Assembly (NCBI GenBank): GCA_964453435.1
Contig: CAYVQZ010000003.1
Span: 100,913 to 164,912 of the forward strand
DNA: 64,000 nucleotides
Origin: CAYVQZ01 sp964453435
Lineage (GTDB): Bacteria; Abyssobacteria; SURF-5
Direction: 5' to 3'
The notes below the pieces were generated by a model, which ran no database searches, had not been told where the DNA came from, and worked only from the letters and a program-made list of their open reading frames with translations. Made by a program: the position numbers and the translations under genes. The stretch's first letter is position 1. Each line of letters begins with the position of its first letter. Positions 49,446-58,382 of this stretch are shown here, piece after piece.

Positions 49446-52202
49446 GTGCGCGTGAACAAGAAGATGGGGAAAAAGAAAAGGAAAAAGATATACCTCGTAG
49501 ACGGACATGCATACGCATATCGGGCGTTCTATGCGATTCCTCACCTCACGGACTCGAGAGGGCTCGCATTGAATGCCGTTTACGGATTCACACGGATGAT
49601 GCTGAAGTTCATAAAAGAGGGACAACCCGATTACGTTGCGGTTGCCTTCGACAGCTCGTTGGAAACGTTCAGGCACAAGATATTCGACCAATACAAGGCG
49701 AACCGCTCCGAGCAGCCGGAGGAAATCCGACATCAGATTCCTCTTATCAAAGAAGTTGTCGAGGCATTCAACATTCCGATTTTTGAAGTGGAAGGCTATG
49801 AAGCGGACGATGTCTTGGCCACCCTCGCGAAGCAGGCGGCGTCACGGGAAATCGAAGCGGTTATTGTTACGGGCGACAAAGACATGTTCCAACTCGTGAC
49901 CGACAACATAAAAGTGCTGAACCCGCATAAAGACAACTTGCTCTATGATGAGAAAACGATCCGAGACCGGTTCGGAGTCGGTCCGGAACGCATGTGCGAC
50001 CTGTTCGCAATGGTGGGCGACTCGATCGACAACATTCCCGGCGTTCCCGGCGTCGGTCCGAAAACCGCCGCGGCTCTGTTGCAGGAGTACGGGTCCCTCG
50101 AGGGAGTGTATGAACACGTCGACGAAATCAAAGGCCCGAAACGACGGGAAAACCTGCGTGAACACAAAAACAATGCTTTTTTGAGTCGCGAACTCGTGAC
50201 TGTTGTCTCCGATGTCCCCCTGCGCGTGGACCTGAAAGAATGCGAATTAAAGGGATATAATTCGAAAGAGCTTATCGACTTGTTCAAACGGTTTGAATTT
50301 CACTCGCTCATCAACGAAGTCATCGAAACCAACCAGAGAACAGACGCCGACTATTCGGTTATTGTTGACGAGGGCGAGCTTGACGAGCTGCTGAAAAAGA
50401 TACGAACGAGCCGCAGTTTCTCTCTTGATTTCGAAACCACGAGTCCCGACCCGATGCGGGCGGCTCTCGTCGGCATCGCCATTGCGGTTGAGCCGGAGAC
50501 TGCCGTTTACATTCCCGTTGGTCATTCGAGTGAGGCGTTCAAAGCAAACACAGACGGTTCCGAAGCGGACGACCTCTTTGACGGGCCGCAGATACGGCAA
50601 ATAAGCCCGGGCACAGCCCTCAGGAAGATGAAGAGCGCGCTCGAGGATGAGTCAATCAAGAAAACCGGACAAAATATCAAATACGAAACGGTCATCCTCG
50701 CGCGCAACACCGTCAGGTTGCAGGGCGTCGATTTTGATACCATGGTCGCCTCCTACCTGCTCAACCCATCGAAGCCCACCCATAATCTCGACCAGATTGC
50801 CCTCGAATTTTTGAATTATCGAAAGATTCCTCTCGAAACAATCATGGGCAAGGGCTCTTCGCAGCGAACAATGGATATGGTCGACGTCAGCCGGGTGGCG
50901 GAATATGCGTGCGAGGACGCCGACATCACCTTGCGCCTCCGGAACATTCTCGAGCCCATGCTGAACGAGAAGGGGTTGTTTGACCTGTTCGAACGGGTTG
51001 AAATTCCCCTGATCGAGGTGCTGGCAAAGATGGAGCTCTGCGGCGTGCGCATCGATGTCGAGGTTCTCAACGAATTGTCTTCCCGACTTGCCGCCGAAAT
51101 GAAGGATCTGGAAAAAGAAGTATATCGGCTTGCGGGGCGTGAATTCAACATCAATTCTCCCCAGCAATTGGGAAGAGTTCTTTTTGAAGAGATGAAGATG
51201 CCTTCCGGCAAAAAGACGAAGACGGGCTTTTCTACCGACGTCGCAGTCTTGGAAAAACTCGCCGTCGAACATGAATTGCCGCGACGAATGCTGGAATATC
51301 GGCTGTTGAGTAAGCTGAAATCGACTTACGTGGACGCTCTTCCAAACCTCGTGCATCCCGAAACCGGCCGCATCCACACATCGTTCAACCAAACGGTGAC
51401 GGCTACGGGGCGCCTCAGCAGCAGCGAGCCGAATTTGCAGAACATCCCTGTGCGATCCGAGATCGGCAAGGAAATACGGCGCGCGTTCATACCGGCGGAC
51501 GACCGAAGCCTGCTTCTTTCCGCCGATTATTCCCAAATCGAGCTTCGAATCCTGGCGCATCTGAGCCGGGACGAGGACCTGTGCCGCGCATTTGCCGAGA
51601 ACGTGGATATCCACGACCAAACGAGCGCAAAAATATTCCGCGTCCCAATCAAAGACGTCACGTCGGAAATGAGGCGGAAGGCGAAAATCGCCAATTACGG
51701 AATCCTCTATGGCATATCCGCGGCAAAACTCGCTGGAGACTTGGGAATCGGGCTGGAGGAGGCAAAACAGTTTATTGAAAACTACTTCACGTTGTTCCCG
51801 AGCATCAAGGACCATATCAATTCAACAATCGAAGAGGCTCGCCGTCTGGGGTATGTGACGACGATTCTGAACAGGCGGCGCTACATCCCCGACATCAACA
51901 GCCAGAACTTCGGTGTTAGAAGGTTCGCTGAACGAACCGCCATAAACACGCCAATCCAAGGGTCCGCCGCCGACATGATCAAGATAGCGATGATAGAAAT
52001 CGATAAACGACTCGGCGCCGCGGGTCTGAATGCGACAATGATTCTGCAGGTCCATGATGAATTGTTGTTCGATGTTCCCGCGGACGAAGCGGACCGAGTA
52101 CAGTCCATCGTCAAGGAAGTGATGGAAACCGCGTATCCACTGAGCGTGCCTGTCGTCGCGGATGTGCGAACGGGTCGAAACTGGCTGGAAGCGCACGATT
52201 GA
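49446..52202 (+). CDS. polA: DNA polymerase I
   Basis: 918 residues with all three domains. 5'-3' exonuclease about 14-300 (YLVDGHAYAYRAFYAIPHLT, VTGDKDMFQLV), 3'-5' exonuclease about 310-510 (LDFETT and YACEDADITLRL), polymerase 530-918 (DYSQIELRILAHLS, RRKAKIANYGILYGISA, LQVHDELLFDV). The 3'-5' exonuclease site keeps the D-x-E and D-x-D residues, but the third position, Asp in E. coli GQNLKYD, is Glu here (GQNIKYE). A lysine-rich N-terminus (GKKKRKK) follows the GTG start; ATG 49464 is an alternative. Confidence 0.96.
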   Translation: MRVNKKMGKKKRKKIYLVDGHAYAYRAFYAIPHLTDSRGLALNAVYGFTRMMLKFIKEGQPDYVAVAFDSSLETFRHKIFDQYKANRSEQPEEIRHQIPLIKEVVEAFNIPIFEVEGYEADDVLATLAKQAASREIEAVIVTGDKDMFQLVTDNIKVLNPHKDNLLYDEKTIRDRFGVGPERMCDLFAMVGDSIDNIPGVPGVGPKTAAALLQEYGSLEGVYEHVDEIKGPKRRENLREHKNNAFLSRELVTVVSDVPLRVDLKECELKGYNSKELIDLFKRFEFHSLINEVIETNQRTDADYSVIVDEGELDELLKKIRTSRSFSLDFETTSPDPMRAALVGIAIAVEPETAVYIPVGHSSEAFKANTDGSEADDLFDGPQIRQISPGTALRKMKSALEDESIKKTGQNIKYETVILARNTVRLQGVDFDTMVASYLLNPSKPTHNLDQIALEFLNYRKIPLETIMGKGSSQRTMDMVDVSRVAEYACEDADITLRLRNILEPMLNEKGLFDLFERVEIPLIEVLAKMELCGVRIDVEVLNELSSRLAAEMKDLEKEVYRLAGREFNINSPQQLGRVLFEEMKMPSGKKTKTGFSTDVAVLEKLAVEHELPRRMLEYRLLSKLKSTYVDALPNLVHPETGRIHTSFNQTVTATGRLSSSEPNLQNIPVRSEIGKEIRRAFIPADDRSLLLSADYSQIELRILAHLSRDEDLCRAFAENVDIHDQTSAKIFRVPIKDVTSEMRRKAKIANYGILYGISAAKLAGDLGIGLEEAKQFIENYFTLFPSIKDHINSTIEEARRLGYVTTILNRRRYIPDINSQNFGVRRFAERTAINTPIQGSAADMIKIAMIEIDKRLGAAGLNATMILQVHDELLFDVPADEADRVQSIVKEVMETAYPLSVPVVADVRTGRNWLEAHD

Positions 52203-52237
52203 GACAGCGCTCGGAGAGAGCAAAGGAGGAAAAAGCT

Positions 52238-52276
52238 ATGACAGAATCGTTTTTGACGAAATTGGTGGAAACATAA
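52238..52276 (+). CDS. Short leader ORF upstream of rho (12 codons)
   Basis: ATG with a perfect AAAGGAGG upstream and the peptide MTESFLTKLVET before TAA. It lies between polA and rho, 26 nt before the rho start. A second short ORF (52280-52306, MKERMITK) overlaps the rho ATG in ATGA form. Together they look like a translated leader; whether they control rho is inferred. Confidence 0.4.
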   Translation: MTESFLTKLVET

Positions 52277-52302
52277 CACATGAAAGAGAGGATGATAACT
52301 AA

Positions 52303-53553
52303 ATGAATCTTGCAGACTTGAAAGAATTAACCATCCCGGAACTGTCAAAAATGGCAAAAGAGCTCAACATCAACGGATACAGCACTCTGAAAAAACAGGA
52401 ACTGATTTTCAAAATTCTCCAGGCGAAGATCGAGTCAGAGGGCTCCATTTACGGAGAAGGAGTGCTGGAAATTCTGCCGGACGGGTTTGGATTCCTGCGT
52501 TCGCCCAACTACAACTACCTTCCGGGTCCGGATGACATCTACATTTCACCCTCGCAAATACGCCGCTTCGGGTTGCGGACGGGAGAAACGATATCCGGCC
52601 AGATACGTCCCCCGAAGGAAGGTGAGCGCTACTTCGCTCTTTTGAGGGTGGAAGCTGTCAACTTCGAAGACCCTGAAAAGGCGAAAGAAAAGATAATTTT
52701 CGACAATCTTACTCCGTTGTATCCGGAGGAAAGAATTCCTTTGGAGACCGCGTCCGACGAAATCTCAATGCGGATAATGGACCTGCTGACACCCATCGGC
52801 AAAGGACAGCGCGGCCTTATCGTTGCAGCCCCCCGGACGGGGAAAACGATACTCCTTCAGAAACTCGCAAACAGTACCGCCACCAATTGTCCGGACATTG
52901 TGCTGATCGTATTGCTCATAGATGAGCGTCCCGAGGAAGTCACGGACATGGAACGTTCCGTGATTGGAGAAGTCATCAGCTCGACGTTCGATGAACCGGC
53001 CGAGCGGCATGTCCAAGTGGCGGAGATGGTCCTCGAGAAAGCAAAGCGGCTCGTGGAACACCAAAAGGATGTGGTCATTTTGCTTGACAGCATCACACGG
53101 CTGGCGCGAGCGTACAACACAATCATCCCACCCAGCGGCAAGGTATTGTCCGGAGGAATCGACTCGAACGCTCTGCAAAGACCGAAACGATTTTTCGGCG
53201 CCGCCCGCAACATCGAGCACGGCGGCAGCCTGACAATTCTGGCGACCGCCCTCATCGACACCGGAAGCCGCATGGACGATGTGATTTTCGAAGAATTTAA
53301 GGGAACGGGCAACATGGAGGTTCATCTCGACCGGCGGCTGGTTGACAAGCGCATTTTCCCGTCAATCGACATCAATAAATCGGGAACCCGGAAAGAAGAG
53401 CTCTTGCTCCGACCGGACGAATTGAACAAGGTTTGGGTTTTGCGAAAAGTGCTCAACCCGCTTGGCTCTGTGGAGGCCATGGAACTGCTCCATGAGAAAA
53501 TGCTCAAGACGAAGAGCAATAAAGAGTTCCTGGATTCTATGCAGAAAATGTAA
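52303..53553 (+). CDS. rho: Transcription termination factor Rho
   Basis: 416-residue hexameric RNA helicase. RNA-binding N-domain (MNLADLKELTIPELSKMAKE; GEGVLEILPDGFGFLRSPNY), Walker A RTGKTILLQK-type loop AAPRTGKTILLQ, Walker B LIDERPEEVTDM, Q-loop and R-loop region SGKVLSGGID. Length is standard. Only a few intergenic terminators with T-runs are visible in the window, so Rho may be important here. The ATG overlaps the stop of the small leader ORF. Confidence 0.97.
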   Translation: MNLADLKELTIPELSKMAKELNINGYSTLKKQELIFKILQAKIESEGSIYGEGVLEILPDGFGFLRSPNYNYLPGPDDIYISPSQIRRFGLRTGETISGQIRPPKEGERYFALLRVEAVNFEDPEKAKEKIIFDNLTPLYPEERIPLETASDEISMRIMDLLTPIGKGQRGLIVAAPRTGKTILLQKLANSTATNCPDIVLIVLLIDERPEEVTDMERSVIGEVISSTFDEPAERHVQVAEMVLEKAKRLVEHQKDVVILLDSITRLARAYNTIIPPSGKVLSGGIDSNALQRPKRFFGAARNIEHGGSLTILATALIDTGSRMDDVIFEEFKGTGNMEVHLDRRLVDKRIFPSIDINKSGTRKEELLLRPDELNKVWVLRKVLNPLGSVEAMELLHEKMLKTKSNKEFLDSMQKM

Positions 53554-53591
53554 CCGCCCGCCCTGCCGACAATCCGGCTCGGAAGCGCTAT

Positions 53592-54671
53592 TCAGGTCCG
53601 TGCTTTCATCGTAAGCCTTGCGCCAACCCCCAGGAAAAGGAAATTGGCCAGCCAGGCCGAGACCGCGGCAGGAAGAGAGCCGCCTTTTCCGAGAGCCATG
53701 CTTATTTGAAAGATCCCATAGTATAGGAGAGCCGTAGCCAGACTCAAAGCGAACCCGAGAGTGAGCCCGCCTCTTTGGCAGTCGAGGGCAAAAGGGAGAG
53801 CCAAAAAGACAACAATGAGGTTGGCCGCGGGGAAGGCGAATTTCGTATGAAGATCGACCTTGAGTCGCCGGGCATTGTAGCCGCTCCGCTCGAGGTTCTT
53901 TATCTGCTGCCTCAGCTGCCGGAAACCGAGTTCACCAGTGTCTGTCGAATACATTTTCAGGGTTCTCGGAGAAGTCTTGAACGGCGCCCTCTCGTTCTCA
54001 AACGAGGTCTTTTCGGTCACTAGTCCGTTCGAGTCGAATGTCATAACCGTGCCGTTCTTGAGATACCATCTCTTGCTGGGTTCATCCCACACCGCCAGTT
54101 GCGCATCGATTCGCTCCACGATCTTGCCGTCTTTCATGGTGTGAACATGAACACCCCTGAGAATCCCCTGATCCACATCGGCTTCATCGAAGAAATAGAA
54201 CTTGTTGCGTCGGCCGATGCCGGCGACATCGCGAAGAGTGCTCCCCTGCGCGTCGCGGGCAAAATCGCTTTCTTTTATGACTGATGCCCGGTGAAATGTT
54301 GCCGGCAGGACATACTCCTGCACGAGGAACACCCCGATGCTGAGTATTACGCCCATGCTCATTACCGGTACGCCTATCCTGTACAAGCTGATCCCGCCTG
54401 CCAGCGCAGCCGTGAACTCGTTGTTTCTGGCAAGGCTCCCAAGAACGAACAGGATTGCAACCAGGAAGCTCACCCAGGACAGTTCGGTGACAACCTTTGG
54501 CAACAGGCAGGCGTAGTAGGTCGCTACCAATGTGAGCGGCGCATGATATTTCGTCACCATCTCGACGTTTTCCATGAAATCCACGAAGATGAAGAAAACG
54601 ACCATCACCGTGATTATGCCGAAATAAAAAAGAACCAAGCGACGTGCGATGTATCTCGTGAGAATACGCAT
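53592..54671 (-). CDS. lptG: LPS export permease LptG
   Basis: 359-residue YjgP/YjgQ-family membrane protein of the LptBFG exporter that lifts LPS from the inner membrane. Three N-terminal helices (LVLFYFGIITVMVVFFIFVD), a periplasmic beta-jellyroll domain (about 130-265), and three C-terminal helices (FAFPAANLIVVFLALPFALD). It starts 7 nt after lptF. Assigned as G rather than F by position (second gene) and by the MRILTRYIARR start; the two are hard to tell apart. Confidence 0.85.
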   Translation of the reverse strand: MRILTRYIARRLVLFYFGIITVMVVFFIFVDFMENVEMVTKYHAPLTLVATYYACLLPKVVTELSWVSFLVAILFVLGSLARNNEFTAALAGGISLYRIGVPVMSMGVILSIGVFLVQEYVLPATFHRASVIKESDFARDAQGSTLRDVAGIGRRNKFYFFDEADVDQGILRGVHVHTMKDGKIVERIDAQLAVWDEPSKRWYLKNGTVMTFDSNGLVTEKTSFENERAPFKTSPRTLKMYSTDTGELGFRQLRQQIKNLERSGYNARRLKVDLHTKFAFPAANLIVVFLALPFALDCQRGGLTLGFALSLATALLYYGIFQISMALGKGGSLPAAVSAWLANFLFLGVGARLTMKART

Positions 54672-54678
54672 GGACAGC

Positions 54679-55797
54679 CTAGCGCCTCCCGGCCCTGATA
54701 ATTAGAATAATGCCCGTTACTCCGAGAAAAATGTTCGGAACCCACATGGCGACAATCGAGTTCATCACCTGTTTCTTGTCAAGGGTTTCTCCCAGAATCA
54801 ACAGAGAGTAATACGCCAGGAGCAACAATGCGCAGATGACAAGTCCGTAAGAGCGCCTCGTCTTATATGGGATAATTCCCAGAGGAGCGCCGATGAGCAC
54901 AAATGTCAAAGGCATGAATGACAGGGCGGTGCGCTCGCCTATCTGTTGCAACAACTCCCGTTTTTGTTTCCGATCCAATGAAGGGCTCGAGAGACGCATG
55001 ACAATTTGTTTCAATGACATTTCCTTTTCTCTCAAATGGTCCAGCCTTTGGTATCTATCGAGGTACCGCTGCAGTTCGCCGATGTTCACGGGAATAGTAA
55101 GTGTACGAAACGTTGTGGTCGAGTATTCATCCGGATTCTCCAATTTGTATTCATGAATGGAACCGTCACTCAATTCCAGAAAAATCCTCCGGTGTTCGGG
55201 TTCGATACGGATTCTGCCCTCCCTCGCGACAATGGTGCGCGGAAGTTCATCTTGGTTTTCTATGAAGATGTCGATATCCTCGAGCATCATCCGTTCATCG
55301 TCGATCCGCCCCACGAATATCCGCATATCCTTGAACTCGGGTGTCCACGCTTGTTCCCGCAGCACCAGGGTCGGATTTTCCAGAACCGTTTTGACAATGA
55401 AAACGCGCAGTTCTCTTCGCGCCCAGGGAGAGACTTCCGCGCGCAAGACGAACAGAAGCGCCGCCGCGACAATTCCTATGAGAACGGCAGGCGCGAACGC
55501 TGCTCGCACGGGTATGCCGGCAGCCTGCATGGCGATAACCTCACAGTTCCGGGAGAGCTGAATGAAGGCGATAAGCGTGGCGAAAAGCAGGGCGATGGGC
55601 AGCGTGTACGGCACGAGCGCGGGGACAACGTAGAACACTATCATAGCCATATCCCGGAGAGCGAGTCCCTTGCTCGAGAAGCGTCCGACCAGCTCATGGA
55701 GCAGTTCGCCGGCCAACAAGAGGAGGGTTATGACAAAGAACGCAATGGCAAAGGGAACGAGTATTTCCTTCGCTACATATTTTCGCAGAATACCCAT
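54679..55797 (-). CDS. lptF: LPS export permease LptF
   Basis: 372-residue partner of LptG: N-terminal helices (ILVPFAIAFFVITLLLLAGE), periplasmic domain (ARRELRVFIVKTVLENPTLV, EPEHRRIFLELSDGSIHEYK), C-terminal helices (LSFMPLTFVLIGAPLGIIPY). It heads a two-gene operon with lptG. An extended -10 element (TGCTATAAT, minus strand, about 55847-55839) lies 42 nt upstream. Confidence 0.87.
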   Translation of the reverse strand: MGILRKYVAKEILVPFAIAFFVITLLLLAGELLHELVGRFSSKGLALRDMAMIVFYVVPALVPYTLPIALLFATLIAFIQLSRNCEVIAMQAAGIPVRAAFAPAVLIGIVAAALLFVLRAEVSPWARRELRVFIVKTVLENPTLVLREQAWTPEFKDMRIFVGRIDDERMMLEDIDIFIENQDELPRTIVAREGRIRIEPEHRRIFLELSDGSIHEYKLENPDEYSTTTFRTLTIPVNIGELQRYLDRYQRLDHLREKEMSLKQIVMRLSSPSLDRKQKRELLQQIGERTALSFMPLTFVLIGAPLGIIPYKTRRSYGLVICALLLLAYYSLLILGETLDKKQVMNSIVAMWVPNIFLGVTGIILIIRAGRR

Positions 55798-55838
55798 ATG
55801 CGTGGAAAATTCGGTCGTTTGCGCGGGCCTATCCTTGC

Positions 55839-55847
55839 ATTATAGCA
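55839..55847 (-). promoter_or_regulatory. Extended -10 promoter element of lptFG
   Basis: On the minus strand TGCTATAAT is a perfect extended -10 hexamer; the -35 region lacks a clear match. It lies 42 nt before the lptF start. Confidence 0.5.
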
Positions 55848-55889
55848 TAAGCGGGAAAAAGCGGTTGCCCGCACGCAGCGACGGAATAC

Positions 55890-57065
55890 TCAGTGGATGC
55901 GCATCACCGCGCATTTCAGGTAGTCTGTCTCAGGCATGGCCGGAAGGACCGGATGGTCTCGGGCCTCCCCCCGCCACTCGACGACCACGGCGGCTCGTCG
56001 CGCCTTCCGTGCCGAGACGGCGAGTATCTGCATGAATTTCTCCCGAGAAATATGGAACGAACACGAACAGCTCACCAAAAAACCATCAGGTTCGAGCAGG
56101 CTCATCGCCATCCGGTTGATCCTCTCATATGCGGCCTCCCCTTCCTTTGATTGACGTCTGCTCTTCACGAATGCCGGAGGATCGAGAATAACACAGCCAA
56201 ACCGTTCTCCGCGTTCCACCAGTTGCGCAAGTCTCTCGAAAGCGTCCGCCCTTTCGAATGTGCAAACAGTGTCCAGAGAATTCAAGGCTGCATTCCGGCG
56301 GGCTATCTCGATAGCGCGCGCCGATGAATCGATCCCGAGCACTTTCCGCGCGCCGTGCCTCGCCGCATACAGTGACCAGGCTCCCGTGTAACAGAAACAA
56401 TCCAGCACCGACAGCCCATCGACCAAGCCGGCCAACGCACGCCGATTCTCTCGCTGGTCCAGATAGAAGCCTGTTTTCTGGCCTTCCAGGATATCGATGA
56501 GAAACGTCAGGCCATCGTGTTCGATGGCGAGAGGGAATTCCGGCTCGCCGCTGAGCACGCGATTCTCGCCCTCGAAACCCTCGAGTTCGGCCAACGGCGT
56601 GTCGGCGCGAAGAACAATTGCGCTCGGCGATAATCCCGTCACGGGAATGGCGCCCGCAATCTCGCCGAGGCGGGTGTGCATTCCCATTGTCGAAACCTGG
56701 ATGACAAGCGCCCGCGCATATTTATCTATCACGAGCCCCGGCAATCCGTCCGATTCCGCGAAAACGACGCGAAAGGTTTCTTCACCGGGAAACAGCCGCT
56801 CTCGCAAAGCAAGCGCGCGGGAGATTCTGTTTGCAAAGAATTCCGCATCGATTGTCTCTCTGGCGCGCGTCAGCAGGCGAACGGCTATGAGCGAATGAGG
56901 ATTTATATAGCCGCGGCCGATGAAATTGCCTCCGTGCGAAACGACCTCCACAAGCTCCCCGGGTGTGAAATCTTCCCTGAGGTTCGCGATTTCATTGCTG
57001 AATATCCACAGGTGCCCGGCTCTCACCCGCCGGTCTTCATTCTTTTTCAATCTGATCGCTCGCAT
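55890..57065 (-). CDS. Class I SAM-dependent rRNA methyltransferase, RlmI-like
   Basis: 391 residues: N-terminal PUA domain (MRAIRLKKNEDRRVRAGHLW, GRGYINPHSLIAVRLL) and C-terminal Rossmann methyltransferase (DQRENRRALAGLVDG; LDCFCYTGAWSLYAARHGA motif I; VILDPPAFVKSR). The family methylates C1962 of 23S rRNA (RlmI) or related cytosines; the exact site is not proven. The start overlaps the end of the upstream selenoprotein-like gene by 19 nt, so the two share a transcript. Confidence 0.9.
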   Translation of the reverse strand: MRAIRLKKNEDRRVRAGHLWIFSNEIANLREDFTPGELVEVVSHGGNFIGRGYINPHSLIAVRLLTRARETIDAEFFANRISRALALRERLFPGEETFRVVFAESDGLPGLVIDKYARALVIQVSTMGMHTRLGEIAGAIPVTGLSPSAIVLRADTPLAELEGFEGENRVLSGEPEFPLAIEHDGLTFLIDILEGQKTGFYLDQRENRRALAGLVDGLSVLDCFCYTGAWSLYAARHGARKVLGIDSSARAIEIARRNAALNSLDTVCTFERADAFERLAQLVERGERFGCVILDPPAFVKSRRQSKEGEAAYERINRMAMSLLEPDGFLVSCSCSFHISREKFMQILAVSARKARRAAVVVEWRGEARDHPVLPAMPETDYLKCAVMRIH

Positions 57066-58066
57066 AATGGATGAGCACCAGCTTCCTGCCTTGCCAACTC
57101 CGACGCCTTTCCCGCGGTCTCATCGGCTATCTCCCTGCATTTGGCAAGACCGCCCTCTTCAAAGTATCGTCGAGCCTGAATGTCATTGTGAAAATCCGTA
57201 CGCGTCAACTCGCGACAGAGGGTTGACGAATATCGGTCAAGAAACCATCCGAAAAGCTCCGAACAACGCAACAGGGCATCGTTCGCCGGCGAGAGATCAA
57301 GCCGGTTGAAAGCGGCGCTTCCGTGAACCAGTGTCAGAACGAGTCGTCGCAACAAAAGTATCATGCTTGTTTCACTCGTATCGCCCCCATTCTGCAACCC
57401 GATCACGAGGCATCCGCCAAGCAATGCCGCGCACGTTCTGCCTTCGTATCCGAGACCGCCATTTAACGGAATCACCATTGGCGGCGGGGGTATCGGATGA
57501 ATATTGAGCTGCTCAGATGCTTTCATAACGACGGAATATGCGCAGTGAAAGCGTTCCCCGGAAAATCTTTGGTTCAGCCGCTCATATGCGCCATCGCCGA
57601 TTTGGTCCGGCCTGTCGATAATGTCGACAAGGATGGATGCGGCACGAGAAGCGAGCCGCACGCAAGTAAGAGACCGGGTCAATATATATCTGCGGAGTTG
57701 TCTGTCATCATCAAAATCGGTGCGAATGATGTTCCTGCAGAGCGTATCACCGGCTTCTCCGACGAACCGCCGTATGAATTGGCCGACATTCCTGCTTCCC
57801 CGCGCGGTTATCTGCGCCTGGTCTTCATCGGCTCGGGTGCTTGAAAGAGCGAGCGCAAGCGCTCCGCCCGTTACGATGCCGCACACCGCGCCCCGATGTC
57901 CTATCCCACCGGCAAGTCCGGCCGCCGATTTGACCTTCCGTGCATCTCCTGTCCCGAGGAGATCCTGCATGTTTCGCAGGGTTGCCTGTGCTCAATGGCC
58001 CATATGCAACATGTGTGAAACGGCCCTTTTTGCAGCGGCCTTTTTATCGATGCGGCTCCCGTGCAT
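57047..58066 (-). CDS. Two-domain C_GCAxxG_C_C redox protein, probable selenoprotein (in-frame TGA at codon 25)
   Basis: The frame starts at ATG 58066 with GGGAGG five bases upstream, reads 24 codons (MHGSRIDKKAAAKRAVSHML, then HMGH), meets TGA at 57994-57992, and continues unbroken to 57047, for 339 residues. The protein is an internal duplication of a domain with four cysteines. Copy 2 has FHCAYSVV (C175), GRTCAALL (C212), TLCRELTRTDF (C284) and LAKCREIAD (C310). Copy 1 has GH-TGA-AQATL, GAVCGIV (C62), TLCRNIIRTDF (C110) and LTCVRLA (C135). The TGA is thus at the first-cysteine position; its distance to the next Cys is 37 in both copies. Hairpins lie directly after it. The family is a putative redox protein of anaerobes. 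A nonsense mutation or sequence error is the alternative. A gene caller would start at 57970 and lose the redox residue. Confidence 0.8.
57944..57980 (-). promoter_or_regulatory. SECIS-like hairpins after the in-frame TGA
   Basis: On the minus-strand mRNA, 11 nt after UGA, CCUGC/GCAGG form a stem with 7-nt loop GAAACAU (57980-57964; loop begins 16 nt after UGA and starts with G). Directly after it AUCUCCU/AGGAGAU form a perfect 7-bp stem with loop CGGGAC (57963-57944; loop 35 nt after UGA, G at loop position 2). Bacterial SECIS elements are hairpins within the coding region just downstream of UGA with G near the start of the apical loop; both fit, the second as the more stable. Confidence 0.6.
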
Positions 58067-58194
58067 GATGTCCTCCCGCCCTCATTTTTTCCAAACTACA
58101 TCCTTTTCACGAAGCGCGGTTCTCCTTCCGTAAAAAGCGGACGGCGACGCGCCTCGCGGCGGCGCCTGCCGCTTATGCGTTATTCCTACTACCT

Positions 58195-58222
58195 ATTGTA
58201 GGCAACCGCCTGTAAATGTCAA
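58195..58222 (-). promoter_or_regulatory. Promoter of the selenoprotein-like gene
   Basis: Minus strand: TTGACA (58222-58217), 16-nt spacer, TACAAT (58200-58195). Leader of about 120 nt to the ATG at 58066, well upstream of the apparent start at 57970, which supports the longer gene. Confidence 0.7.
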
Positions 58223-58280
58223 GCTGGTTCACGACATTGTGTCCTTCGGCAACAATGCTTCTCGCGTCCTTTCTGCTCGA

Positions 58281-58309
58281 TTGACATAGATGGAGACATT
58301 CCGTACAAT
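58281..58309 (+). promoter_or_regulatory. Promoter of the nitronate monooxygenase-like gene
   Basis: TTGACA (58281-58286), 17-nt spacer, TACAAT (58304-58309), divergent from the minus-strand promoter 60 nt away; start codon at 58383. Confidence 0.72.
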
Positions 58310-58382
58310 TTGGGGAAGAACAGCCCGACAATCTATTCGCACACCCTTCGACGGGTAGGCCGTTTTCGATGAGGGACGCGAC

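Noticed and set aside
57047..57970. Shorter version of the redox protein starting at 57970 after the TGA
   Set aside because: It has no ribosome-binding site there and would lose the first redox residue; the frame upstream of the TGA is conserved in pattern with the second domain.
57992..57994. Genetic code change reading TGA as Cys or Trp
   Set aside because: TGA ends many clear genes in the window (for example prfB frame 1, lpxB, rlmI neighbours) and occurs within only this one.
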